Assembly (NCBI GenBank): GCA_004794785.1
Contig: SJOL01008950.1
Location: forward strand, 467,353 to 531,352
Source of the DNA: Opisthorchis felineus
Lineage: Eukaryota > Platyhelminthes > Trematoda > Opisthorchiida > Opisthorchiidae
DNA length: 64,000 bases
Direction of reading: 5' to 3'
The position numbers and the translations under genes were made by a program. A model generated the notes under the pieces. That model saw only the letters and a list, made by a program, of their open reading frames with translations, was not told where the DNA came from and searched no databases. This document shows, piece after piece, positions 11,021 through 24,599 of this stretch (the first letter of the stretch is position 1; each line of letters starts with the position of its first letter).

Positions 11021-14000
11021 TGTAGGGCAGCGGTGAAGCGGTTAAAGATTTGCTGGGTTGTTGCGCTATCTTTGTTTTCTCTACTTCATATCTTTGTGTT
11101 TTTCTGTTTTTTTGTTCTCGCCATTCTCCCAACAATAGACACCCTGTGGACCTGTGAGAGGACGCCGTAAGTGTCAAATGCTCGTCAAGCTGGGCTAGAA
11201 TAATTTGAAATCTCTCAGAGACACACGATGCCTAATCAGGACAATTTGAGGGCCTGAAACCGCCTCCCTTAATAGGTGTGTGAAAACACCATTCTTTTGT
11301 TAGCCGTACGCTGGTTGGCCTTCAGAAAGGTCATCCCATTCACATACTGGAGTCGTACTTATACATTGTGTTCAAGATGGCGTACTACCAGGTTGCTACA
11401 CAGACAGTTGATTGTTGCTATGGAAAAGGCGTTTGGCGTGAGAGTACGAAACCTCAGGTTGATATTTGCCTTCCCTTCCAGTGCAACAATGTTGGCGTTC
11501 CGACCTAAGATGGCAAGTGTCATCAAAGTCAGTGCTTCTTCCCGAGTAGTGGCTCCGAGTAGTTGAACACAGGGTAAGCTAAATATTCGCGCTATGCCAG
11601 ATGTGCAGAACCTTGTAAATTGTTGCTTTTTTTAGATGCCATTTTGGAAGGCCTGTAAAGGAAATTCTACTGACCCTTCTGATGAGCATTCAGGCAGGCT
11701 TCACCGCGTACGGCATAACGTGGTTTATTTAGTTGGCTGACCAGCTAATGACGAATTGAACTAAAGTTAATCACACGAAAAATTTTGAACGCTAACTTGC
11801 AAAGGATGTAAAGCGGTAGAAAGACGGGGGCACAATATCGAATGATGAATTAAATTGTCCTAAGCACACGGATTTAGCTGTCCTAAGATTTTGCAATCTT
11901 CCGCGTATACACAAGAAGGAACTATCTCTGCGACCAGTCCCGAATATGAGTAACTCACCTAGCGGCCAGAGAATGTGCTCTAACCTCTGTCCTAACGAAT
12001 TTCAAGACTCAGCCCCGCTGCCAAATCATTTAGTTGGACTGATGAATGAAGTTCAGGTTAACCCTAAATCTACCCGCGCTTTGGATGTCACATCCCCTTC
12101 AACGAATATACGACTCACAGAAATGATTGCGCTGGTTCTTTGGATGTCACGGTCCAAATCCAAACTGTCATGCTGAGGAAATTGATTTCACACCGCATCT
12201 TTCATGTATCTCTCTCCAGCTCAACTTTTACTGACAAACTGGTGGAGCGGCTGTGGGAACAACATTGAGTCTGCTACTAAATGACGTTTTCATGGGCGTG
12301 CCTAAAAGTCTGGACATGAACTATACTATTGAACACTTACATTTTTACCAAAAGAATGTGTACGATCTTTTCCCAATTGTGCGCAATATGAATCAAGTGA
12401 GAATTCACCTGAATGTGTTTACTCAAGTCCGTTGCCCCAGTTGCTGGGTATTGCTCCGAACTGACTACCTAATGAATCGGTGCAAATGTTGATTTACAGG
12501 GAGTAAGCCTGAGCTCCTCAGTTAGCAAATGGAACAGCTTCGTACCTATGAAACCTGGTCACCCTAATCGGGCGAGACAAAATTGCTTAGCCAACGCCCC
12601 CGAAACCAAATGACTCACACCACTAACTTGTTGGGAAACAGCGGGCAGCGTAAATGCTAATCAATAAAAACATAGCACAAAAACCGGTCTGTCCCTAGGT
12701 CATATTAGCAGACCTAAAAGAAGTTGTATCATTGTGTCATACATAAGCTTTTTATGAAAGATTTGGTAGACAGCCGGGTTAAGAGACCTTGGAAGGCAAC
12801 AGTTGTGAAGGCCCTGATTCACGAACACCGGAACGCTCCGATAGGAACACAAAGGGAGGATGCCTGTTGCGGTTCCCGATAGGGAATTGAGTCACACGTA
12901 TGCTGACCATTCCGGATGTCAAAAGGCAAATTTGTGTCAAAAATTCTATGGCAATATTTTTACAAAGGTGAGCAGCACTTCCCAACAAATCTATACCATC
13001 CACGTTCCTGATGTGAACAGGCACGCACGTCAGTCGTCGACCGGAACAGCGCTCTGTCGGCTTCCGTGCACAGGACCATCGCCGGAGGAATGTTCACTCG
13101 GTAGTATGGATTTCGTTCGTGCCTTCCGGGGTCGGTCTAGTGACTGTGACTGGCGAGGAGGCCAGAAGAATCGGACGGGGCGCGGCAGACGTGGGGGGAA
13201 AAGGCGTATGAAAGTAGGTCACTACCACATATACACAAGCCAGTAGCCGTTTTCAAACAGGATGGCCCGTGTTGCAAAGTAAACGACAAGTACAGAGAAG
13301 CAAAACATATGGGAAGCAAAGTCGCGTGACCACATGAGCAGATGATTGAGGGAACTCCCACAACGTCAGGCTAGATTCAGTAGAGCCCGCCCATATTCAA
13401 CACATGTGTGTTCATTCTTTTTCGTGCTGCGCTGTGGTGTAATACGTTGTGAACGCTGCAAGGCAACTCAAAAGGAACAAACAGCACATTCTACTCTGGA
13501 ACGCCGGCGGAATCGGCAGACCAGTTAGAAGTATCGTGGTTGCATATACGTTTCATCTGCTGTAATTACTGCCGGAGCGTTTCTTGTCATTTACTGGACC
13601 TTGTTCTGCCTGCCAGATTCAGTTCAAAGGTGCTCACTGGCAACCCAGAAGCACATATTTAGATGGCTTCGCCTGCCCCCGTCCAGAGACGAGTACCGAC
13701 TGACACGCATTCAATAAAAACGCTAACGCCGGTGCGTCCAAGTCGTGAGTCGGTCTTTCATATAACACATCCACTCTCTTGGATGAGTCAGCTAATTTTG
13801 CAGCTCTGGTTTAATTTTGCTTTTCCTCGTAACTACGGGCATCATCTTCATTCTTGGCCTCGTCGACCGGTGATTAGGATCAGTGAATGTCTGAAAATGG
13901 GCGCTTGTAATTAATTCCATGTTGCATGAATTCCTCAAGCTTAGCGGTGTTGTTTGTGAGCCATGACGGGAGATATTAATAAAGTATTTTTTCTTTATTC

Positions 14001-16880
14001 TGGAGGTGGGTAGCAGAAAAGCTACCAGCAAGTGACTTTCTAGATAAGCCATTCTGTCATTCTTGCAAGGTTGGTTGACAATCTCTCACCTCAACTCTTC
14101 TGGGAATTCTGAGCTTACGCAGGAGATACTAAAAGGCATTTCCAGTGTTTCCATAGGTACAGGAAAACATTGCTTTATTCGGACGGGCATGGGAGTGATA
14201 TCGCCGAAAATTGGCCGTAGTTTCATCAGTTTTCTCTTAACGTTGTTTGCACCGAACCCCGCCTTTTGTGAGTTGCTTGTAGAAGAGTTATGAGGGTCCC
14301 GTCCATCAGGGCTTGTGCTTCAGCCAGATGTACTTTTGTGCTGTGTCCAAAGTAATTCCACATTCATTGCGGCCACACCCTCCGGCTCCAGCAAGATAGC
14401 AACCGCAACTGGATGAGCAAGTGGTGTCCAAAATACTTTGGTGCCAATGAGGAACTATCTTTCCAGCTTTAGTTGATGCGCTTTTGTCCTCACGCAAGGA
14501 CGATCGTGAATTCCTTGCGCATTTGATGACTGCCTTCGCAGGAGTTGACGTACCACGCTACAAGCAAACTGCTCCATATGGCCTTACCTTTTCGGATCAA
14601 ACCTAGCGTGGTAAATCGGAGCCTACCGTCACGCGCAAGGGTAGCGTCAGACTCAGGAACCTAGGTCTTGGTGGCAGCGTGCAGCTATGTGGAGATGGTG
14701 ACGCGGTGATTATCGGCCGCAGCCGCTGCTACAGCCCACTCAATTCGGTAGAGGTAATTTCTACCGCTTTGTATTTGGGCTTCAAAATGCTGAGCCTAGC
14801 AAACACAACCTTTTGTTCAAGTAGGCGTCAGTGTACACTATGTATCGGACGCATGCATGATTTCTAGTACTAACGGTCGCGACCATCTCCACCGCGTCGG
14901 TCATTTGTGGTGTGCTTGTATGAAGTACGTTGATTTTTCAGGATTCTTGGCGTCTTACATTCGACCGACCAGTTGCCTCTTTTTGTCAGTCAACGTTCCA
15001 TCGTGCAGGCTATAAAATTGTGGCCCGTTTAGCTGTAAGTCAGGCAGATTTAGAAAGCGGAATTGGAAAACGTGACGCCTCCACAACATGCAAAGAAGAA
15101 AGGCTAACAATTTTCTTAAGACGGCTTTGAGCCACATTTTTGGTAAGGAATAGCGCTGTGATACGCCTAATAATTGGATTATTGTGTGGAAGTACCGAAC
15201 ACGGACTCGCCGGACCTCATCGAGGGCGTTAAGTCCCAGTAAGTTACACTAACCAACAAGAATGTCACCAATTTCTCCTTCCACCATTCCCGTAGTCACT
15301 GAAATTATCACGTAGCCGGAGATGTAAATACCTTTTCTTTCAATATCTGCGCGGTTTACCTGCGGGTGTATGTTCCAGGCTGTCAGATATGGTTTCTGTC
15401 CCCTGACTCCCGGAGACCAGGAGTTAGTGTAAACTGAACAACATGTCGTGGCGTGGGCTGAGTTTACCTTATTCCAGAAAGTAAATTAATTTTGTTCAAG
15501 ATTGTCGGGCCTATGCCAACCTTCCGTTTTCAGGTGTTAGAGACAATTTGGATAAATTTTACCTAGAAGAGCGGTTATGCTGGTATGAGGCTTAACGTCT
15601 CTCCTTTTTTGTTCGATGGGCCTTTTGGCTTCGCCATGGGCCTTGAGAGCCCACGCTTGCGGTTGAATCCGGGACGAGTGCAGCTGCGCGGATGCCACCA
15701 TCAGTATTTAGTGCCTCAGTTACACAACCGCCGTCCTCCAAGGTCACTGGTGCCATGAATGGTGAGGGACCCTTTTGTGGAGTAATCAAGGTCCTGGAGA
15801 TTCAGGTTCCTGCTATCTGCCTCAATTTTCTTGTAGTTCTGGCAGATCATAGGCGTGCAGTTTCATGCTTTGGCTAACAGCCGGCTGTGAAAGCCAGTGT
15901 GTCCACTCCGGAGTGTCACAGCTTTCGATCGATGGGTTTACATCTAGCCACAGCCCAACTATGGTCCCAGATGGGCACGTCAACAGGTCCCATTAACCCA
16001 CCTCAATGCTGACTAACTTATTGGTGTCCGAGCTAAACTGGGTAAGAGTGTCCGATTCTTCTATGATGGTGGGCTCAGCAGCCTCAAGGTGGTACCGAAT
16101 TGCACGCAGCTGTTGCCTGCTCAATCTCCACTGATGAAATCAAAGTAAAACTCTAGCTCTGATCGAGCGGCTTCGTGGATTGCGGTACCTGAAGTGGACA
16201 TATGATGGAACTCAGACGGGCAAACAACAGATTTTCATTGTCCGTCTTTGCTTGTTGAGGACGATAATTCAATTTTTCACATCAGACCGCTCAAGAGTTA
16301 CGCCATGATGGAATAGTGGGCATTTCAGGTTCTATTGGTCTGCACCTAGGTAGTTCAGGTTTCTTGGCCGGCACAGTAGTGTTTACTAATTCTGGAGACA
16401 ATTTCAGTTGGACTTCAGACAAAGTTTGGTAAAGGCGTGACCTAGCAACAAAACAGATGACTAAGCTTTTTGCTTCGCTGGTTTAGCCAGCATTCCGCTC
16501 CACCCCGCGCCCTAACAGCGCAATGATGAAGTCATCTCAATTGATGATGAAACTTTTGCGATAAATAGCACAAAGCGTTGAACAAACTGACCACAATTTA
16601 CGCTACCTATGCTACAAACATTTCGCTAGAGGATAAAGAGGCTTCCACTGCTTAAGAAAAAAAGAGAAGGGGAAATGAGTGGGCAATGGCTCGTTGTTCT
16701 AGGGATTTCCATTTACAGACATTGTCGAGGGGGAACTTGGCTTACCGTGTCCGCTTGAGGTAAACCAATCGAAAAGAAAATGGCAGGAAAATGCATACCG
16801 GAAGCATATGGACAGCAAGTTGGAACACTAGGGTTTACTCAACCAAAACCCAGATTGTTTGAGCAAAGGGGTTCCGTGAA
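11021..16880. other. Long gene-free stretch
   Basis: About 5.9 kb with no recognised protein domain, RNA gene or transposon. Open frames such as 11276-11566 (plus), 12253-12492 (plus), 12860-13246 (plus) and 15592-15789 (minus) are short, motif-free and often overlap an antisense frame. A small imperfect hairpin (CTGACTCC with GGAGTTAG) lies near 15404-15427. It is probably intron or intergenic sequence. Confidence 0.4.
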
Positions 16881-17408
16881 ATGGAAACAAATATCCGCAC
16901 CTACGTATTTCGAGCCTGTGGTTGCTTTTATGTTGAACACGTTTTTTCAGCGGGATGCCTGGTAGACGTATTCCACCCATCTCGACTATTTTCTGTAAGG
17001 ACTTATTGCAATCATCGCGATTGCCAGGATACGCTAAGAACTACTTTCACCGGGTCACAAAAGAGGTATTTTGACCAGCTGATTTATCCTTTTGTCGAAG
17101 CCGTTGTTTTTTTGCGTCAAAAGTTCAAAAAACGCTCCAATGATCATAACGTTGCCTTTATTTTCTATTCCCCCCATACACTGTTTTTAGCGTTTTCCAT
17201 CCATCTTTTTACTCTTCTTGTTCTTCCTACATTCTTTTCCTGCTCTGTGACATGCGGACACGTCAACAGAGTTGGTGGGCAGTGGTGGACAGCAGCGCCA
17301 GTTGCTACGTGTGAGGCCAGGATTTTTCTGTGGCTGTCTGCTAAAGTGGTGAGGCCTTATCCTGTTGGGGACCGGTGCTGTACACTGGACGGATTACCCG
17401 CTGGGTGA
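16881..17408 (+). other. Unassigned 175-codon open frame
   Basis: This is one of the longer open frames in the window that is not inside a transposon. The predicted peptide is mixed: a hydrophobic, Phe-rich middle and a C-terminal part with Cys and Trp. CSVTCG near residues 124-129 superficially resembles a thrombospondin type 1 start, but the Trp and later Cys pattern does not follow. Codon use and flanks do not mark it as coding, and the 3' part may be an interspersed repeat. I would not call it a gene. Confidence 0.15.
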
Positions 17409-20400
17409 ATAGTTAGCTAAGTATGTATTTAAGTATGATGTTGTTCTTGCCACTCGCTGCTTTAAACTGGAGTGTTTTCTAAGCTGATTCTATTAAATAG
17501 TTGTCTGCACGGATGCCGAAAGTTGACACGGTTTGATGGGTGAGGGTGAGCTGTGCACAACTACGGCGAATTAAAAGGGTCTAAAGGTTAGTCTGTCCAG
17601 GCTTCTGTTTATGAAACTTATTTGCCAGACCGCCAGTATCCCGATTGGCTCAAAGAGTAAGGCTTTTTTAGGAGAGCCGACTTACTTAAAGCTTGAGTTG
17701 TGGCAGTGGCTTGATGGCACGTACATTTTACTTGTTAGATGACCACAGTCGCATTGAGGGGAGCGGACTGAAATCCCCAGTAAGTTTGGATGGTTTACAA
17801 GCAAGACGCGATCCAAGTTTTTGTGTGATTTTGAGAACTCTGGGCCTTTAAAACCGGTAAACCTAGAAGAAACCAATAATCTTTTCTAATTGCTAAACAG
17901 AGTCAGCTGATTATTTGTGTAGGAGTGATCCATTTGAGTCCGCCTTGATTATTACTCAAGGTGGTTGTGATCGGTAGCACATCTAGCCACCAAATTTTCC
18001 ATTACCCCTGCAGCCACTGAAGGCCTTGCGGTTGGCTCATGGTGCTCTGGAAGAAGCTAGAATCCGAAGGCATTTCCTGTATAACGATGATCAGTCATAT
18101 AAGCGGCCAAGCTGAAGTGTTTTTGAAAGAAATTTTTAAGACGCTTACGTGATTGGGTAAATCTACCGTTTGGTTCCCCCAAGAATCTGCACACTAAATG
18201 GTACTAGAATTTCAGGGTTTGATTTTGGCGTGGTCTTCTTCGAAGGTTGGTGGCAGCAGTTATTTTTCTGTCAGTTGTTAGTGACAACATTGTGTATGGA
18301 CACACTCCTCTGTCTGGTGCTGCGGTTGAGGATTTTCCGGCTAACTACTCTCGAACTTTCTGTGGGGTCTCACTTTTTTGCTCGGCACAGACCTTGGAAT
18401 AGCTAGCTTTGAATTAGCTTGGATTTCAGAACATTTCAATTATCTAGACCGAAAGAAAACTGGAAAACGACCTATTTCTCTGGGGCTGTGGATTGCTGAG
18501 GCCTGGACACAGTGGAGCGATACTCGAAGGTGAAGATGCGTAGAGCTAAGCAAGCCGGCATCTCTACATTTAGAAATAATAAGAACTAGAAAAAACTGCA
18601 TGAAACGGTAGTTTTACCGTTTACAGTGGGAGCGTTTCCGAAATTCTTGCAGTGCATCTAGAATAGTCTCCTTCCCCTGCTCTTGAAGCCCCTGACTGCC
18701 ATCTGTGAGACTGTTATTTACTTTTTTGACGCGTTTGTTCTGGTAGGTTGGCCTGCGTACTTTTCCTCCTAAAGTGCTTTTTATACGCCCAACCGCTCTC
18801 CTTTTTATTACAATCATTAGCGTAAATAAACTGAGTAAGCCTTTAGCCTCTCTACCTATATTTCAACAACCAATAACCAACATGTGGACGTCTGAAGGTT
18901 TGGCCATTAAAAATGGTTGAGCTTAGGCTCCGTCTGCGGCTGCCTACTACCATACAGTAACTACGCTGAAAAGTGCGGAAGGATACAATTGTCGTCTGTT
19001 ATTTTTGGCAGCCCCGTAAAATGCCTTGAGTCCACAAATGCAACATGCTGAACAACCATTCGTTTTTTTGTCTTTTATTTCCTGCTTTCCGAGTTAAAAT
19101 CGTGGATGATTAGCACTCGGTGATTAACCGGTGGCGTCGACTTGAACTTGAAGAAGCAAAAACATTGGGACAGTAAAAGATATTAAATATACCATTGACT
19201 GTTCTTTATTTTTGAAGGACTTACACGGTAATTATGTTTTTGAAGCGTATGATTTCCATGACCTCCGGCCGTTTTATTGTAGTAAGTAATGATCCTGAAG
19301 TTAACAGTTTTGGTACATTTAAGTCAAGTGAAGGAATGAGAATAAGCCAAAAAACCTTACGCTGATGTGCATCTTGGTTCACGCTGCCGTGGTTGCTTGC
19401 TTGGGCCTCTTCTAATAGTAAAGCTTTCCGACTTGGAGATACTTGGAGATACCTATATAATTCACGCTGAAAGGCCCTGGTTTAACTGACCATGGTGGCT
19501 TCGAGTACAAGAGTTTCTGTGTTTTTGTGGGTCTGATGGCGAACAAATTATCTGAACGAACCAGCCAGGTGCGCTTATGACCCAGATTTGGTGGTTCGAT
19601 CAACTAGGATGGGTGAAGTGATTTTTGCCTAAGGCAGGCCGATTCTTGAGCGCTGCTCGATGAAGTCACCCGCCACAGCGATATACGGGGTTGCAGTGAA
19701 CAATCTCTCCAGGAGTTCCAGCAATTCCTTATGGGTGAACGCTTCTGAAAGGTTTATTAACTTTTTTTCAGATCAAATCATTTGGTGCAACATCTTTTGT
19801 AAAAAAATGTGCCTCCATCTCCTAACAAAGATAAAACATTTCCCATGCTAGCTAGTTTCTAGTGCAACAAATTGACGTGGTCTGATTCACCAGCAGCCAC
19901 ATTTAGCAATTTTAAACATTCACTTAACGAGAATAAATACGTAGCTTTTCCCCTTCACTAGAGACCAGTCTTCAAACTTAATTGCCCATTCCCTCTCAAG
20001 ACGCTACCGCTGTTTATATCAGACATGGTTATATGCATTTTCCTAACGCCTAGATACAAGACCTTGGATGAAGAGGTGCAAGAATGTTATTTCAGCTTAG
20101 TTGCGTGAACCTGATCAGGTGCCACACCGATCAATACAAGTCCATGAGCCCTCAGCCTCCCACCCAAGTGTACGCTTATTCGGCCCAATCAAACTACCGA
20201 CTAAACGTTAAGCACTTCTAGGGCTGTTTGCACCATATTTATAGATTTACATCAAGGAGCAAAGACTGTTAGTGTAGTGATGCCTCTAGTGGAATTAATG
20301 AACAATTTCGATCCCAGGATAAAGTCCTGGAGCGAAATGGTTTGGTGCATTTATTATCCGCATTAAGAACAAGAGGACCGTAAGCGTGAGAGCTTCCAGG

Positions 20401-20580
20401 CCTGTGGAAGGGGTCACCTGTTTTACCCAGCTTCGCGAGTTTTCTGATGAGAATCCTGGGGGTAATTTAGCAGAAAGTTTTGAAGGCGTCCAGAACACTA
20501 TCAACTGAGCATACAGAATTCATTCGGCAGAAACTTCCAAAAGTTTGGTTAGCCGTTAGCAAAACATTCCTAAATACATG
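17409..20580. other. Gene-free stretch
   Basis: Nothing was recognised. It contains a 10-base exact tandem duplication, ACTTGGAGAT twice, at 19431-19450. Longer open frames (18170-18406 plus, 18614-18817 minus) have no motif. Confidence 0.4.
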
Positions 20581-20589
20581 AAACGCTCA

Positions 20590-21820
20590 GTGGTCTGATT
20601 TTTTATGGGACTACTCAGTGCCTTTGCAGAAAAATGCTCCAGTGTTCTGAAGATGAGGGACAGCATAGCAACCGACCACTGCATTTCAAAGGACAAGCTG
20701 CCAATACTTTAAACCGGAGAAAAATACAGCGACATTTTTTATGACTGCGAGCTCTTCAAAAAAGCGGTTCTTCCGGGGTTTTCCGGACGGCCGTTGGCTC
20801 GGGCCCACCTGAGTTTGCCAAAACAATTACCCGAATATCGACGGAGCTTATCGACTTTGTCTTGTATAAGATGAACAGCTCCTGGCAGACCACCTCATCT
20901 GATCACCTCAACCGTGACATCCAATACAGGGCCGTCCAGAGCATGTGTGCGCAATGCTGGCACGGTCCGGCCTTACCCAGTCTGATGGCACATCCGCACC
21001 TATTCTCTCAATAACTTGGACTGTCCCCTCTTGCTCTCTCTCCAAGAACTCAAGCTGAAAATGCAAACAAAATGCTTATCTGGCTCCGACGGCATCTAGG
21101 ACGCGCTCAACTTTTCCCTCGGATTTAAACATCTTGGTGGACTTTCAGTTTATCCTCCTCACAAAGTCAATGATTTTCTTTGCAGTTTGTGTTACGTCCT
21201 GAGAGTTAGCACTGACTCACTCTTCCAAGGAACTTTTACACCCGACTCCGATCCAATAATGACATCATGGAGTCTATGTAGTTTCACCGTGCACCGTGAT
21301 CCTGACATTCAAGCTACCATTTAACCGTAATGCGAATTTCTCCGAGCCGTCATCCCCACCCATGCCTTTTATGACCCTGGCCATGAACCCAACTGTCCAA
21401 GGCTACACAGCCTCAGCAGTGGTCTTCACTTTTAGTTCACATTTGTAAGCCGTACCACTGAAAGACTGATACTTCTCCAGAATCGATGTTTTGGTTCCTT
21501 ATTTTCTGCAGCTCCCCGTTTTCTTGACACTTGTCAAGCAGGATCCGTTAGTTTTGTCCGCCTTCTTTGTGTTGTTGCTCGCCATCTTCAAATTTCAATG
21601 GTCTGATCTTGCCTCGACATGATATGTTCCCCAAAACATGCAAGAAACGCTCATGCTTGTGTTCCTATACCTTTGATGCCTACCGCAATTAGATCGTGAA
21701 GTTTATGCATGACCGCATTTGCGTCAGATTCTGCTCACTATTTGTGCGAGTGCTCTGCTGTTGCGCGTTCCTGAATACCCACTGACAACAATCGAGCATT
21801 TATTCTGGCTGTATCATTAC
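20590..21820 (+). pseudogene. Degenerate coding-like tract, identity unknown
   Basis: The plus strand shows long stretches with few stops that switch between the three frames. The best runs are about 40-65 codons, around 20770-21010 (including RISTELIDFVLYKMNSSW) and 21040-21300. The sequence is richer in G and C than its flanks. This is how a frameshifted processed pseudogene or an old transposon ORF looks. I do not recognise the protein and cannot say which. There is no poly(A) tail or target-site duplication that I can point to. Confidence 0.3.
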
Positions 21821-22409
21821 GATCACGCCTAAAGGTATGCCACCCATCAGCTGGTAATGAATATTATTATTATCTTGTATATATAATTATACTCGTGGCT
21901 TAACTCCTTGATAAATACGTGGACAAATCGCCGTATGCAGCAACGGATGACAGATGTCCCAGCTGGTGTCAGAGTGCTACTTGGGGAAGGATACTGACCA
22001 GTTACCCACCAACTGGGCTGAAAAATTTCCAAAAGCCTTCAAAAGCACCCGTAATTCTAGTTTTCTTTAGTCTGACGTCTCTGCTTTGGATCACAAAGGG
22101 ACTTGTCTCGCCTGTTTAGGTTCCTCATTTGGGCCGGTTGTACCCAAGCATTTTGTTTACAGAAGTGTAAGTTACCTTGAGCGTGAGCGGATATCCAGCC
22201 TCTGGGCTTGTACCTCTTGGAGATCATGGGGGTATAAAGGTTAATTGCCCTGATTCGTTGCAGTTTTCAAGCACAGATTCACGGATTCACGAATTGATAC
22301 ACAGGATCTAGGCTTTGGCCCAGGTTCCCCGGGTCGGTTTTGCTCTTGTCGTTCAGCGGCTGTCGTACACCTGAAAGTTACAAGCGGAAAAAAGGAGCAG
22401 CACTGCTCT

Positions 22410-24535
22410 TTAAGTTCTCAGCGCGAGGCAGTATGCTTGCCAGCATGAGGACTTGCATAAAAAAGTGTCTAATGGCGCTTTGAACTGGGCTGTAGATGGA
22501 GCGTGGACATCTGTCGGAGGAAGGTTATTACACGCAGCCACTACACCAGACGAAAAAAACGTCTGCCCAATTAAAGTGTGCTCCCTGAGCTTGGAAATCT
22601 TCTTACCATGTCCCCGCCGTGTGTTTTCTGGGTCAAAGGTGAAAAACCTATCAGCCAAACCTTGTTCAAACAGGGCATAAGTGAGAATAAGGTCCCCTCG
22701 GAGGCGGCCATACTCTAGGGGAAAGAGGTCAAGCGCCGCAAGACGCATTTTGTAGTCCAAGGATTTAAGGCCGCAGCCATTTTCGTAGCAGCTCGCTGGA
22801 CACGCTCAATGAGGGTTACGTTCTTCGTGCGTCCTGAGTAGACAACTTGGTTGGCGTATTTAGGATGCGGTCTGACGTAAGCCCCACAGAGTAATTGGAA
22901 GTCCATGCGAGTAATTCGGGTGAAGGTGCGCCAAAACATCCGTAGAACGGCGAATACCTTTTGGGTCGATTTCCCATGGTAGAATGAGAAGGACATGGTT
23001 GAAGAGAGCCAGATACCCCAATCCTTTTTGGTATCTATCTTTGTGATGTCTTCTGGTCCATTCTCACCATGCACGACATAGGCGTTCGCTGAGTCTCCTC
23101 CGAATGACATATGAACGCACTTTTCGTCATCCGGAGGAAGGTTCCAGTCCAACGACCACTGCTTTGCAGCGTCTACATCTATTTAGAGGGCACTGGCATT
23201 GGAGCTACGGGATTTCAAGTCGTCCGCAAAAAGTAGACATGGACTTGCAAGAACATCTGGAAGGTCGCTGACGTATTTCAGAAACAGCAGTGGTCCCAAA
23301 ACGGAGCCTTGAGGAACTCCAATGGGGACCGGCGCTGGAGAAGAATAGGTGGAACCTACTTTCACTCGGAATGTTCTGTCTGATAGGAACGCCTTCATCC
23401 AGTGTAGGATTTTCTCTTGAATCCCGTAAGACTCGAGTTTGTGGAGCAGCGGGACGTGTGGGACTCGATCGAATGCTTTTGAGATGTCGAAAAATATGGC
23501 ATCTGATGGGAGTCCCTCGTCCTTGGCCTGGATTAAGCTGTCCATAAATACGAGCATGATCGTCACGCACGAACGGTTCGGGAGAAATCCGTGTTGAACT
23601 GGAGATACCAGGTTGTTGTAGGTAAGGTGGTCTAGGATGGCTCGCTTCAGAATGCGTTCCATCGCCTTGCACGGCGCGCTAGTAAGGTTTATAGGCCTGT
23701 AGCTGCCGGGTGATAGTCGGTCACCAGTTTTGTAGATTGGTGTGACAATCGCTTCCTTCCAAGCCCAGGGAAGTTGGCCTTTGTCAAGCGACTGACGAAA
23801 CCCCAGGTAGAAATGATTTGCCAGTGTAAACGACGTTTCTTTCAGGATTCTTGAATGGACTTCGTCGGGCCCCAACGCGCAGAACGGGTTGATCTTGTGC
23901 AAGAGTTGACGAATGTCCTCCACCGTGAAGGCGAAATGGGTTAGAGGCCGTTCGTAGTTACGCCTTGACAAGGTTGGATGTGTCGAGGACGCTGGGGCTG
24001 AATATAGGCCTGCATAGTGTTCTCTGTAGACCTCAGATACCACTATCGTGTGACTCGTGGTTTTCCCGTTCCTGTCCCTCAAGGAGAACGTGGATGGCTT
24101 GTTTCTGCAGCGATGTCTCATGTATTTAAAAAGCACATTTCTGTTTTTCCGGGCGAGGTCCAGAATGTTTTTTTGTACGTTCCATTGGCGGATTTCTGAT
24201 CTACAGCGGCTCCGCATTTTACCAAACGCCAGCTCATTTTCTGTGTCTCCTGTAGTCAACTTTTTGAAAAACAGTTTAGGCCTCTTTTCCAGAAGACGCC
24301 GAATCCTCTTCGGTAGCCTACGGCTCATCCGACTGCGTGGTGTTTTTTTGGGACGAACATCGCGTCAGCCTCGTGAACTTTCTGGACAATGGTCCTATAT
24401 AAGTGTTCCACTGAAGCTGGTCCCAGTTTAACTTGTTCAAGAAAGATGCGCACTCCTGAGAATTCTGCATGGCAGAAGTTTCGAATCCACGTTGGAGGTT
24501 CGGGATTTCTGGCTCAATAGCAGATGAAATCAAAG
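22410..24535 (-). pseudogene. CR1-like ORF2 remnant: reverse transcriptase
   Basis: The longest frame (24328-23183, 381 codons) carries the RT core: YRPINL, motif A FFDISKAFDRVP, motif B GVPQGSVLGPLLF and motif C FADD (codons near 23230-23219). A TAA at 23185-23183 follows 11 codons after FADD; the same frame then continues open to 22715. A further one-base shift near 22770 moves the conserved tail into the frame that ends at 22410, with LFPLEYRR-like and FFSFRVV-like segments. Upstream, the linker between endonuclease and RT (EADAMFVPKK) lies in another frame and joins the RT frame through a shift near 24330. The catalytic Asp residues are intact, so loss of function comes from the breaks. 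Confidence 0.9.
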
Positions 24536-24599
24536 ATCAGCACGCTATGTCCCAGTGCCTCTGCGGCATACTGGTCTGCTTCCTATCTTGGTGGTTTTG

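Noticed and set aside
11670..11700. CTGATGAG at 11676 as another hammerhead core (also at 20443, and on the minus strand near 39220)
   Set aside because: No GAAA box with a GTC-type triplet follows at the needed distance.
17240..17300. CSVTCG resembling a thrombospondin type 1 repeat
   Set aside because: The preceding Trp residues and the later Cys spacing do not fit, and the flanks show no exon structure.
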